A model generated the notes under the pieces. That model was not told the DNA's origin. It ran no database searches and saw only the letters and a list, made by a program, of their open reading frames with translations. From RGIG5612 sp963599255 (GTDB lineage Bacteria > Bacillota > Clostridia > Lachnospirales > Lachnospiraceae): a stretch of DNA of 16,373 bases. The stretch is taken from contig CAVBWS010000045.1 in the NCBI GenBank assembly GCA_963599255.1, forward strand, positions 1 through 16,373, read 5' to 3'. Shown here piece by piece: positions 7,828-14,500 of the stretch. Both the position numbers and the translations under genes were made by a program. How positions within the stretch are numbered: the first letter of the stretch is position 1; every line of letters begins with the position of its first letter.

Positions 7828-7849
7828 TTGATGGCGTTCACAAATGCAC

Positions 7850-7922
7850 GGGATCTTAGCTCAGCTGGGAGAGCACCTGCCTTACAAGCAGGGGGTCATA
7901 GGTTCGAGCCCTATAGGTCCCA
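7850..7922 (+). tRNA. tRNA-Val (anticodon TAC)
   Basis: A 73-base cloverleaf. The acceptor arms GGGATCT (7850-7856) and AGGTCCC (7915-7921) pair with one G-T wobble. The D arm contains TAGCTCAGCTGGGAGAGC, the anticodon stem CCTGC/GCAGG encloses loop CTTACAA with TAC at 7883-7885, and the T arm contains GGTTCGAGCC. The 3' CCA is not encoded. Confidence 0.97.
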
Positions 7923-7963
7923 TTAAACCGGGTTTTTATATTTGTATAGGGGCTTGGTTTTAT

Positions 7964-8037
7964 GGCGAGATAGCTCAGTTGGCTAGAGCACGCGGTTCAT
8001 ACCCGCGGTGTCGAGGGTTCAAATCCCCCTCTCGCTA
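7964..8037 (+). tRNA. tRNA-Met (anticodon CAT), elongator type
   Basis: A 74-base cloverleaf. The acceptor arms GGCGAGA (7964-7970) and TCTCGCT (8030-8036) pair with a terminal G-T. The anticodon stem CGCGG/CCGCG encloses loop TTCATAC. The three consecutive G-C pairs and the unpaired first base of initiator tRNA are absent, so this is elongator Met; an Ile-CAT tRNA with modified C is less likely but not excluded. CCA is not encoded. It lies 41 bases after tRNA-Val on the same transcript. Confidence 0.92.
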
Positions 8038-8040
8038 CTT

Positions 8041-8075
8041 AAAAAGCTGTACGAAATGTACAGCTTTTTTATTTT
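8041..8075 (+). terminator. Intrinsic terminator of the tRNA operon
   Basis: AAAAAGCTGTAC (8041-8052) pairs perfectly with GTACAGCTTTTT (8058-8069) around loop GAAAT, and the run continues as TATTTTG. It begins four bases after tRNA-Met. Confidence 0.93.
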
Positions 8076-8126
8076 GTGCGACATGCCTTGTTTTTTCCTC
8101 ATATCCGGTACTGCTCCAGAGGCCGC

Positions 8127-8159
8127 AAAAACCGCCCGAACCATATATGATCCGGGCGG
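8127..8159 (-). terminator. Intrinsic terminator of the secreted-protein gene
   Basis: On the minus strand CCGCCCG (8159-8153) pairs with CGGGCGG (8138-8132) and is followed by five T residues (8131-8127). It lies about 36 bases beyond the stop codon at 8196. Confidence 0.85.
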
Positions 8160-8195
8160 CCTATTTATGTTCCTACTGTTTTCTTAAACAGCCTA

Positions 8196-9503
8196 TTACT
8201 CCGCCTTGCTGCCTGTAAGATGTTCAGCATCAATATTTATGATGCTTGTGGAAATATCCACATTATATAAATCCACAGTTTCACCATCACTGGTCTGAGT
8301 GAGCTTAAACAGGTACTGTGAACCTTCATCGTTTGTTGAGGCTCCCAGATAAAGAGCGTACACAATTCCGTTCACATCAGCATATATTTTATATACCTCT
8401 GCTCCGTCGTCACCTGACACAGACTTCGCTCCCAGCAAAATATCGAATACAATCTCATCCCCAAGTATTCCTGTAATGGCATATTTTGTCTCATCTGTCT
8501 GGCTGTTATCCAATGTTCCTACAATATCAATTGTCTGACCCTGCTGTGTCAGCTTGCCCTGAAGAGCAGCTGTCTTACAATCCAATGTACCTTCGAATGA
8601 AACGGCGTCTTCTCCCTGTCCTAAAGTGCCAGAAACAGCAGCTGTTTCGTCATTAACAGACAGTTTCAGATTCTGAGAAGTATCGCCCTGGGTTTCAGTA
8701 AATGTAAACTCAACACTGCCGTCCTTTGATGTGAAATCAACCGTTTGTGTTACATCATCCCTTACTACTTCAAAAGCGTATGTCATATCACCCGTAGAGG
8801 CAATTACACATCTGCACTTAAGCTCCGTTCCCAGATCTTCCGGCTGAAGCTGTCCTATATCTTCAGCAGTCTGAGCAAGAAGCTCCTGAATATCTTCCTT
8901 GCTTCCTTCAATACCTAACATCTGCCATAAGTTTGTTGACATCAAGGCATCTAATACCTCATCATTTTGTGACAGATCTGAAAGAACAAGTGAAACATAA
9001 TGAATAAGTGATTCTGTGTCGAATTCAATTGTAATGGTTCCGTCTTCGGCTGTAGTTACCAGCCCCTCTTGATTGGCCAGCAGTAATATCTTCGTATACT
9101 CAGCTGTTAATGCATTGCTGATGCTCTGTATGTCATTTTGCAGATCTTCAGAACCAATATACTCCATAATATCAGAAGCTGCTGCATCACTATCTGCCGA
9201 TATCTGCACCTCTATCATTTCCGCAAGATCAGAATATGATATTTCCGTGAGATCATCATCTGTTCCGTATACTATGCTCTCGTTGCCAATCTGAATTACG
9301 GTTTGAGTTCCGTCTGTATCATTATTCAGATAAACGATTACACATCCGTCATCATCAGTTCCCACCTGAATACTGCCGCTTAACAGATCCTGGCCATTTA
9401 CCTTAAAACTTCCGCTTATATTCTGAAAGTCTGATGCCAACACTGTTGTGGCACACATAATCATCATGACGCAGCTTAAAATAAGTGCTGTTATTTTTTT
9501 CAT
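8196..9503 (-). CDS. Secreted protein of unknown function (435 residues)
   Basis: I do not recognise a family. The protein starts with a clear Sec signal peptide, MKKITALILSC then a hydrophobic run ending VLA-SDF, so cleavage is likely after residue 23; no lipobox is present although a Cys lies in the hydrophobic core. The mature part is acidic, rich in Asp, Thr, Ser, Gln and Gly, with few basic residues. Alternating hydrophobic/polar stretches such as AAVSGTLGQGEDAVSFEGTL and ALQGKLTQQGQTIDIVGTL suggest a beta-rich repeated fold in the second half. The frame opens 24 codons earlier, but that part coincides with the terminator of the upstream acyltransferase gene, so I use the ATG at 9503; its site AGAGG is about 12 bases away, longer than ideal. 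No promoter was found, so transcription may come from read-through. Confidence 0.8.
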   Translation of the reverse strand: MKKITALILSCVMMIMCATTVLASDFQNISGSFKVNGQDLLSGSIQVGTDDDGCVIVYLNNDTDGTQTVIQIGNESIVYGTDDDLTEISYSDLAEMIEVQISADSDAAASDIMEYIGSEDLQNDIQSISNALTAEYTKILLLANQEGLVTTAEDGTITIEFDTESLIHYVSLVLSDLSQNDEVLDALMSTNLWQMLGIEGSKEDIQELLAQTAEDIGQLQPEDLGTELKCRCVIASTGDMTYAFEVVRDDVTQTVDFTSKDGSVEFTFTETQGDTSQNLKLSVNDETAAVSGTLGQGEDAVSFEGTLDCKTAALQGKLTQQGQTIDIVGTLDNSQTDETKYAITGILGDEIVFDILLGAKSVSGDDGAEVYKIYADVNGIVYALYLGASTNDEGSQYLFKLTQTSDGETVDLYNVDISTSIINIDAEHLTGSKAE

Positions 9504-9523
9504 ATATTCATTAATCCTCTCTG

Positions 9524-9564
9524 ATAAAAAGTCCCCATACACCCGCCAGGATATACGAGGACTT
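9524..9564 (-). terminator. Intrinsic terminator after the phosphate acyltransferase gene
   Basis: On the minus strand AAGTCCTCGTATA (9564-9552) pairs over 13 positions, with some G-T wobbles, with TGTATGGGGACTT (9541-9529) around a 10-base loop, followed by TTTATC. It begins 15 bases after the stop codon at 9579 and ends about 20 bases before the next gene's start. Confidence 0.85.
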
Positions 9565-9578
9565 GTAAGTACCATTAA

Positions 9579-10586
9579 TTAGTTCTTCTTAGCATTTGCA
9601 GCACGTACACAGCACATAACAATGTTTCCGACTAATTCAGAAACAGGAGCTGAACGTGAGCAGTCTGAAGCGATCTTCTTAAATCCCTGTACGAATGGGC
9701 CAGGAGCATCTGCGTGAGCGAAGAACTGAACCAGCTTAACGCCGATGTTTCCAACATTGATATCTGGCCAGATAATGATATTAGCCTTGCCTGCAACCTT
9801 AGACTCTCTCTTAACCTTCTTAGCTGCTACCTTAGGATCGATAGCTGCATCAAGCTGGAACTCACCGTCAATTGCAAGATCCGGACGGCGCTCATTAGCA
9901 ATACGTACAGACTCTCTCACATCATCAACCATCTCATGTTCCATACTTCCGTCAGTTGAGAAGGAAAGCATAGCACATCTTGGCTCCCATCCGAACAGAT
10001 CTCTTACTGTCTCGCATGATGAGATAGCGATTGAAGCACGTTCTGCCGGTGTCGGCTTGGTGCATACAGCGCTGTCGCCGAAGAGAAGGTACTGGCCTTC
10101 TGAACCCTCGAAGCCCGGGATAATGAACAGACCTGTTGATGAAGGAGTGTCGATGCCATCCTTAAGTCCGATAATTGTTGTAGCTGCAAGGATAACATCA
10201 CCTGTTGTATGAACAAGACCTGCAAATGTTACATCAGCCATACCGATGCATTCCATAACCATGGCTGTATACATAGGATCCTTGCTCTTTCTGTTAAGAG
10301 CCTTGATTGACAGATCATCTGAATATTCAGCAATGTATTTTTCGAAGATCTCATTCTTCTTGTCAGCGTCATTGTTATCGAAGATCTCCATTCCGGAAAT
10401 ATCAACGCCTGCTTCCTTAGCGGCTGCCTGAATAGCTTCAGGATCACCAACAAGGATCGGCTTGCAATAACCATTCTTAACGGCTTCGTTAACAGCCTGG
10501 AGCATCTTAGGATCGTCAGCTTCCGGGAAAGCTACAACCTGTGGATCTGCCTTAGCCTGTTCATAAATCTTAGTCATTAAATCCAT
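9579..10586 (-). CDS. pta: Phosphate acyltransferase of the Pta family, divergent
   Basis: A complete 335-residue member of the phosphate acetyl/butyryltransferase family, which exchanges CoA for phosphate on an acyl group; in fermenters Pta and acetate kinase make ATP. VAFPEADDPKMLQA (18-31), EPRCAMLSFSTDGS (201-214), IDGEFQLDAAIDPKVAAKK (239-257) and INVGNIGVKLVQ (276-287) match Pta. Two signatures deviate. The usual GxxHSTADTLRP reads GLVHTTGDVILA (123-134), so the arginine is Leu133; the usual KPVNDLSRG reads KIASDCSRS (304-312), keeping Asp308, Ser310 and Arg311. AAAGGAG lies 10 bases before the ATG. No acetate kinase gene is adjacent; instead the gene follows an acyl carrier protein, across a hairpin. 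It may be an ordinary acetyl-CoA Pta, or an enzyme for another acyl group or carrier. Confidence 0.85.
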   Translation of the reverse strand: MDLMTKIYEQAKADPQVVAFPEADDPKMLQAVNEAVKNGYCKPILVGDPEAIQAAAKEAGVDISGMEIFDNNDADKKNEIFEKYIAEYSDDLSIKALNRKSKDPMYTAMVMECIGMADVTFAGLVHTTGDVILAATTIIGLKDGIDTPSSTGLFIIPGFEGSEGQYLLFGDSAVCTKPTPAERASIAISSCETVRDLFGWEPRCAMLSFSTDGSMEHEMVDDVRESVRIANERRPDLAIDGEFQLDAAIDPKVAAKKVKRESKVAGKANIIIWPDINVGNIGVKLVQFFAHADAPGPFVQGFKKIASDCSRSAPVSELVGNIVMCCVRAANAKKN

Positions 10587-10607
10587 AATTAAAATTCTCC
10601 TTTACAA

Positions 10608-10644
10608 TCCAAAACAGCCTGGCATCATAAATATGCCAAGCTGT
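10608..10644 (-). terminator. Hairpin with short T run between the ACP and acyltransferase genes (leaky terminator or attenuator)
   Basis: On the minus strand ACAGCTTGGCAT (10644-10633) pairs over 12 positions, including one G-T, with ATGCCAGGCTGT (10625-10614) around a 7-base loop, then TTTTGG. Only about four T residues follow, so read-through is plausible and would set a higher level of ACP than of acyltransferase. Confidence 0.6.
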
Positions 10645-10673
10645 CGGTTACATATTTGTCTGACTTAAATAAA

Positions 10674-10922
10674 TTATTCGTCGCAAAGTTCTGCAATGTA
10701 CTCAGCTGCATCTGCAAATGTAGCCTTTCTGTTAAACTCCATGTAAGGAACTTCAACATCGAACTCGTCCTCAAGTGTTGTTGTGAACTGTACGATATGA
10801 GCAGACTTGCATCCTAAGTCTTCCTTAAATCTTGTTTCTGGGCCTAATGTAGAAGGATCAAGCTTGAACATCTTAGCAGCCTTATCTACAAGGATCTTGA
10901 TTACGTTCTCTCTAAATTCCAT
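10674..10922 (-). CDS. Acyl carrier protein, atypical
   Basis: An 82-residue acidic carrier protein. The order TRFKEDLGCKSAHIVQF (30-46) then LEDEFDVEVP and ATFADAAEYIAEL matches the four-helix ACP fold. Ser40 stands where phosphopantetheine is attached, but the usual D-S-L is K-S-A, so the residues flanking the serine are unusual for the general fatty-acid ACP. The start is the ATG at 10922, with AAAGGAAA 8-9 bases upstream; the frame extends to 10982 without a site. It lies 115 bases after the cupin gene and 87 before the acyltransferase, all on one strand. I infer a dedicated carrier for the neighbouring acyltransferase or for a biosynthetic step, rather than the housekeeping AcpP, which is normally next to fab genes. 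Confidence 0.85.
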   Translation of the reverse strand: MEFRENVIKILVDKAAKMFKLDPSTLGPETRFKEDLGCKSAHIVQFTTTLEDEFDVEVPYMEFNRKATFADAAEYIAELCDE

Positions 10923-10956
10923 TAATATCGTTTCCTTTCTTATTCCATAATAATAT

Positions 10957-10979
10957 ATTCTATAATCATATATTAGAAT
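10957..10979 (-). promoter_or_regulatory. AT-rich inverted repeat upstream of the ACP gene
   Basis: ATTCTA (10957-10962) and TAGAAT (10974-10979) form an inverted repeat with an 11-base centre, 35 bases before the ACP start. It overlaps a weak TTGATT-like -35 (10977-10982). It could be an operator, or a chance palindrome in a very AT-rich gap. Confidence 0.25.
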
Positions 10980-11037
10980 CAAATTCAGCGATCACCGTAT
11001 CCTACCACAGCAAGACCGTGATTTTCTCCGGATTTAA

Positions 11038-11394
11038 TTATTTCTGTGGTGGTAAAAGAATAACGAGCATCTGTGCTGTGTCCGGTCCAACGTTAGTAAC
11101 GTTCTTTGGTGAACCGCCTGCAATATGAACGCTGTCGCCATCTGTAAGAAGTGTCTCTACTCCGTCCTCGCCCTTGAACATCATCTGTCCGTGAAGGATG
11201 TAGTAGATAGACTCAGCCGGGTTAGCTGCAAAATCTGTGCCGCCGCCTGCTGGAAGGAAATGTGTTAAACCATTGATCAGTCTGCCGCCTTCAACGTCCT
11301 GAGGATCATGAAGTCTTGTGCACTTGCAATCATTGTGTCCAGGTGCTGTATAAGTATAATAAGCATCTTTTTTTGTAATCTTATAACCTGCCAT
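11038..11394 (-). CDS. Small single-domain cupin protein
   Basis: A 118-residue single-domain cupin. The pattern LPAGGGTDFAANPAESIYYILHGQ (47-70) corresponds to cupin motif 1 with the conserved Glu61 and the turn before HGQ, and LLTDGDSVHIAGGSPKNVTNVG (82-103) to motif 2. The usual metal-binding H-x-H is missing (TDFAAN stands there) and Asn98 or Thr100 takes the place of the motif 2 histidine, so a metal-dependent enzyme is unlikely; ligand binding or sensing is more probable. The start at 11394 is decided by AGGAGG nine bases upstream; the frame opens ten codons earlier without a site. It is the first gene after a good promoter and leads into the ACP and acyltransferase genes. Its role there is unknown. 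Confidence 0.82.
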   Translation of the reverse strand: MAGYKITKKDAYYTYTAPGHNDCKCTRLHDPQDVEGGRLINGLTHFLPAGGGTDFAANPAESIYYILHGQMMFKGEDGVETLLTDGDSVHIAGGSPKNVTNVGPDTAQMLVILLPPQK

Positions 11395-11453
11395 TGTTAT
11401 ATTCCTCCTAAAATTATTTAACATTTATATTGAATTAAAAATAATCCTTGATA

Positions 11454-11482
11454 ACTATAGCACATACCTCAAGAATATACAA
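11454..11482 (-). promoter_or_regulatory. Sigma-A promoter for the cupin-ACP-acyltransferase group
   Basis: On the minus strand TTGTAT (11482-11477), a 17-base spacer and TATAGT (11459-11454) lie about 60 bases before the cupin start. The predicted start of RNA is near 11447. Confidence 0.65.
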
Positions 11483-11515
11483 ACACAGTTTTTTTATTTT
11501 TCACTGTCTTCATAT

Positions 11516-12322
11516 TCATCTATAATTTGTCGTCTGCTGCCCGATGGGCCTGACAAGGAAATAGTAGATTGCCCCGGCGAATGCCAGTGCCGCCGTCATT
11601 CCGATTACATACATCCAGACTTCAGGGTAATTAAATCCCAGATATGTAAATGCAACTGATAATGCATTTGCCCCCATATGAAGCAGCATAGATGCCGTGA
11701 GATTTCTGACCTGATAATATACTGCACAGCTAAACATTCCTATAAAAAATGAAAAAATTCCCTGCGCCAGATTGAAATGATATATGCCAAACAAGGCCGA
11801 ACTGATAAGTGCCGGCAGCCAATAGCCTCCGAAATATCTTTCCATCCTTCTGTATAGGATACCTCTGAACAAAAGTTCCTCTGATACAGGTGCCAATATA
11901 ACGGTTTGCACGATCACAAGTATAACATTTGCCGAATATACGGACTCCGATACCTGAGTATAACTGCCTATGATCCCATCAATATTTACAAGTGACACCA
12001 GGGCGCTTAATCCGTGAGATGCCAAGGCACCCATGAGGAAAATCAGTGCCAGATACCAAGGCTTCTTATATACATAATCCGATCTCGGATTATAATCATT
12101 TTTAAACAGCTTATAAAAAATCGGTACGGATGCCGTCAGAAATACGATCGTCGCTATGGACGGAATGTTCACCGCCAGCCAGGAATCAGAACCGCCAGCG
12201 ACCGGTGCCCACGCAAGCAATAAGGTTTCCACCAGCCATACAGCGATCACATCCATCAGAAAATACATTATAAGGGGATAAACTACCCGCCATATTTTAT
12301 ACCAGATACTGTCTGTTCTCAT
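11516..12322 (-). CDS. CPBP family intramembrane glutamic endopeptidase
   Basis: A 268-residue polytopic membrane protein of the CPBP (Abi/CAAX protease, Rce1-like) family. The three signatures are in order: EELLFRG with Glu148, Glu149 and Arg153; FGIYHF with His182; and HMGAN with His215 and Asn219. Hydrophobic segments surround them (about 15-40, 55-72, 90-112, 132-147, 168-225 and a last one near 240-258). Bacterial members include proteases that process peptides or give bacteriocin self-immunity; the substrate here is unknown. The ATG overlaps the stop of the esterase gene by one base (TAATG), pointing to translational coupling; a possible site AAGGAG lies about 14 bases upstream. No bacteriocin gene is visible nearby. 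Confidence 0.92.
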   Translation of the reverse strand: MRTDSIWYKIWRVVYPLIMYFLMDVIAVWLVETLLLAWAPVAGGSDSWLAVNIPSIATIVFLTASVPIFYKLFKNDYNPRSDYVYKKPWYLALIFLMGALASHGLSALVSLVNIDGIIGSYTQVSESVYSANVILVIVQTVILAPVSEELLFRGILYRRMERYFGGYWLPALISSALFGIYHFNLAQGIFSFFIGMFSCAVYYQVRNLTASMLLHMGANALSVAFTYLGFNYPEVWMYVIGMTAALAFAGAIYYFLVRPIGQQTTNYR

Positions 12323-13122
12323 TACTCTGCGAATATGTCTCCTTCATTAAACCAGTCCAGGCACTCCTTGACATGCTCATCCCAGAATCTCCATGTATGC
12401 TCTCCTGGATAGGTTCTGAATTCATTGTGAATCTGAAGCTCGTCTAACCTATTCATGAATTCCTCGTTATCTCTTACCATATGATCCTGGTCAGCTATTA
12501 TAACCAGAATTTCAGGAAGCTCATCGCCACTATCGACTGCTTTCTGCGCAATCACCTGCAGATCGAGCTCAGAGCCAGGCAGTTTCTTCCAGTTTCCGAG
12601 TATATAATCCGGCAGCACTCCCATAGCCCCTGCAAATCTTGCGGCAAATTCTATATCAGATGTAGGTGACATGGATATTACCTTAGAAAACATCTCCGGA
12701 TATGTGAATCCAAATCTCAGGGCTCCGTATCCACCCATACTTATTCCCCACAGGAAGTTATCCTCACGCTTATCCGAAAGCGGGAATAAAGCTCTTACAA
12801 ATCCCACAAGTTCCCGGGATATAAAATCAGAATAATTGGCTCCATATATTGTATTAATATAGAAATTATTACCGCAGCTGGGAATAACCAGTGCCATTCC
12901 CGCATCCTGAGCCAGACGAACAACGTTAGTATTTTCAACCCACTGCATACCGCTGTCCATCATTCCATGCAGCAAGAAAACGGTCTTAAAGGGCTCAAAT
13001 GTATACCTTTCCTTATAATCGCTTATCGGATTCATAAAATTATCGCGATTCGGCAGATATACCTTTACATTAACCCGTGTTCTTAAAACTGCTGATTCAA
13101 AATTACAATCGAAGGAAATCAT
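12322..13122 (-). CDS. Alpha/beta-hydrolase esterase (esterase D / tributyrin esterase type)
   Basis: A 266-residue cytoplasmic protein without signal peptide. FLLHGMMDSGMQWVENTN (49-66) is the oxyanion-hole segment, GISMGGYGALR (126-136) contains the nucleophile Ser128, an acidic residue is at 211 or 213 (ADQDHMV), and His242 lies in GEHTWRFWDEH. This matches the putative esterase family that includes lactococcal tributyrin esterase EstA, S-formylglutathione hydrolase and carbohydrate esterase 1 enzymes. The likely activity is hydrolysis of short-chain esters; whether the natural substrate is a sugar acetate, a feruloyl ester or a lipid cannot be told. AGGAG overlaps the trhP stop codon 8 bases upstream, and the stop overlaps the CPBP start, so trhP, this gene and the protease form a tight unit. 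Confidence 0.88.
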   Translation of the reverse strand: MISFDCNFESAVLRTRVNVKVYLPNRDNFMNPISDYKERYTFEPFKTVFLLHGMMDSGMQWVENTNVVRLAQDAGMALVIPSCGNNFYINTIYGANYSDFISRELVGFVRALFPLSDKREDNFLWGISMGGYGALRFGFTYPEMFSKVISMSPTSDIEFAARFAGAMGVLPDYILGNWKKLPGSELDLQVIAQKAVDSGDELPEILVIIADQDHMVRDNEEFMNRLDELQIHNEFRTYPGEHTWRFWDEHVKECLDWFNEGDIFAE

Positions 13123-13130
13123 TTGACTTG

Positions 13131-14399
13131 TTACTCCTGTTTCGCTCTTATTATCTCAAATGTATTTAATTTTGTTCCCAGACATACGTAAAACTTCTGC
13201 TTAGAATGCGGGCATGACTCGATATGATTCTTATCTTCGTCCAGCATATCCAGCACAATTACATCTGTATTTTCACCATTATGCCTCATTATCTCCACTT
13301 TATCTCCGACACAGAATTTATTCTTCTGTTCCAGCATATAGTAGACCTTACCCTCACCATCAATATATTTTTTGTCCGCATCTGCCATTCCCAAATATAT
13401 CCATTCCTTCACATATGTGTTGGCATTATATATCTGAGTTGTCTGGTCAGGTTTGCCGAAGAAAAATCCTGTTGTGTACTCTCTGTATGTACACTTAGAG
13501 ATCTCATTTCTGTAAAAATCAAGACGTGATCTGTAATATTCCGGGTCCTTAAGATAATCATCAATCGCCAAGCGATATGTTCGTGCCACACTTGCCACAT
13601 ACAATGCGCTCTTCATGCGTCCCTCTACCTTAAGACTGTCTATTCCGGCTTCTAACACATCCGGGATATATTCGATCATACACAGATCCTTAGAATTAAA
13701 GATATACGTTCCTCTCTCATTTTCCACAACCGGCATATATTCTCCCGGACGCTTCTCCTCCACAACTGAATACTTCCACCTGCAGGGATGTGTGCAGTCT
13801 CCCATGTTGCCGCTTCGTCCTGTCATATATGCAGACAGCAGACATCTTCCGGAATATGAGATACACATAGCACCATGTATGAAGGATTCAATCTCCATAC
13901 CCTCAGGGATCCTATCTCTTAATTCTCTTATTTCCTTAAGGCTCAGTTCCCTGGCACTTACTACCCTGGTGGCCCCCAGGTCGTGCCAGAAATTATATGT
14001 TCCATAATTGGTATTATTGGCCTGGGTACTAATATGAATATCAATTTCAGGAACTACCTTTCTGGCCAGCATGAACAGTCCCGGATCTGAAATAATGAGT
14101 GCATCAGGCCCGATTTCTTTTAACTCATTAAAATATTTTTCTGCCTCATCAAGATCCTTATTGTGGGCCAGTATGTTGGCTGTTACATATACCTTGACAC
14201 CATGTTCATGCGCAAATGTTATTCCTGCCTTCATATCCTCCGGTGAAAAATTATGTGCATTTGCCCTGAGTGAAAATGCCTCACCGCCGATATATACCGC
14301 ATCCGCGCCATACATGACCGCAACCTTAAGTACCGGCAGCGAACCCGCAGGTATTAAAAGTTCAGGTCTTCTCTTATTATTTGGATTATTACCTTCCAC
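13131..14399 (-). CDS. trhP: tRNA hydroxylation protein TrhP (peptidase U32 family)
   Basis: A 422-residue U32-family protein. PELLIPAGSLPVLKVAVMYG starts the domain, GADAVYIGGEAFSLRA and THISTQAN-like IHISTQANNTNYG follow, and SLKVEGRMKSALYVA is the U32 signature. Cysteines 179, 186, 202 or 206, and 240 match the four conserved cysteines reported as needed in E. coli TrhP. TrhP proteins make 5-hydroxyuridine at tRNA position 34, with prephenate needed. The start is GTG at 14399: GGAGAGG lies 8 bases upstream, while the ATG at 14459 has no site and adds 20 non-conserved residues. The corrected length equals my recollection of B. subtilis YrrO (TrhP2). The neighbour trmR encodes the next step, so the tRNA role is preferred over the historical collagenase label. 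Only one U32 gene is present, where B. subtilis has two. Confidence 0.9.
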   Translation of the reverse strand: MEGNNPNNKRRPELLIPAGSLPVLKVAVMYGADAVYIGGEAFSLRANAHNFSPEDMKAGITFAHEHGVKVYVTANILAHNKDLDEAEKYFNELKEIGPDALIISDPGLFMLARKVVPEIDIHISTQANNTNYGTYNFWHDLGATRVVSARELSLKEIRELRDRIPEGMEIESFIHGAMCISYSGRCLLSAYMTGRSGNMGDCTHPCRWKYSVVEEKRPGEYMPVVENERGTYIFNSKDLCMIEYIPDVLEAGIDSLKVEGRMKSALYVASVARTYRLAIDDYLKDPEYYRSRLDFYRNEISKCTYREYTTGFFFGKPDQTTQIYNANTYVKEWIYLGMADADKKYIDGEGKVYYMLEQKNKFCVGDKVEIMRHNGENTDVIVLDMLDEDKNHIESCPHSKQKFYVCLGTKLNTFEIIRAKQE

Positions 14400-14500
14400 A
14401 GATATTTCCTCTCCGCTTATCTTATTAGTTGTCTTCGCGCCAGGACAGCGCATAGCCATCCTGTTTTATTTTTATGATCCTGCAGGCAGCCATATCATTT

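Noticed and set aside
7844..8218. Plus-strand frame through the tRNA genes
   Set aside because: The sequence is fully explained by two tRNAs and their terminator.
9504..9575. Extended N-terminus of the secreted protein
   Set aside because: It is encoded by the stem and T run of the upstream gene's terminator and would place residues before the signal peptide.
9745..10212. 155-codon plus-strand frame opposite the acyltransferase gene
   Set aside because: Codon bias of the real gene leaves the antisense frame open; no start signal.
10980..11037. Hairpin between the cupin and ACP genes
   Set aside because: Only a 5-bp ATCAC/GTGAT pairing across a long loop; too weak to call.
11485..11507. Terminator after the CPBP protease gene
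   Set aside because: Only a 5-bp ACAGT/ACTGT stem with an A-rich loop and no following T tract.
14400..14459. Extended N-terminus of the U32 protein from the ATG at 14459
   Set aside because: No ribosome binding site there; GGAGAGG directs the GTG at 14399, and the extra 20 residues are not family-like.
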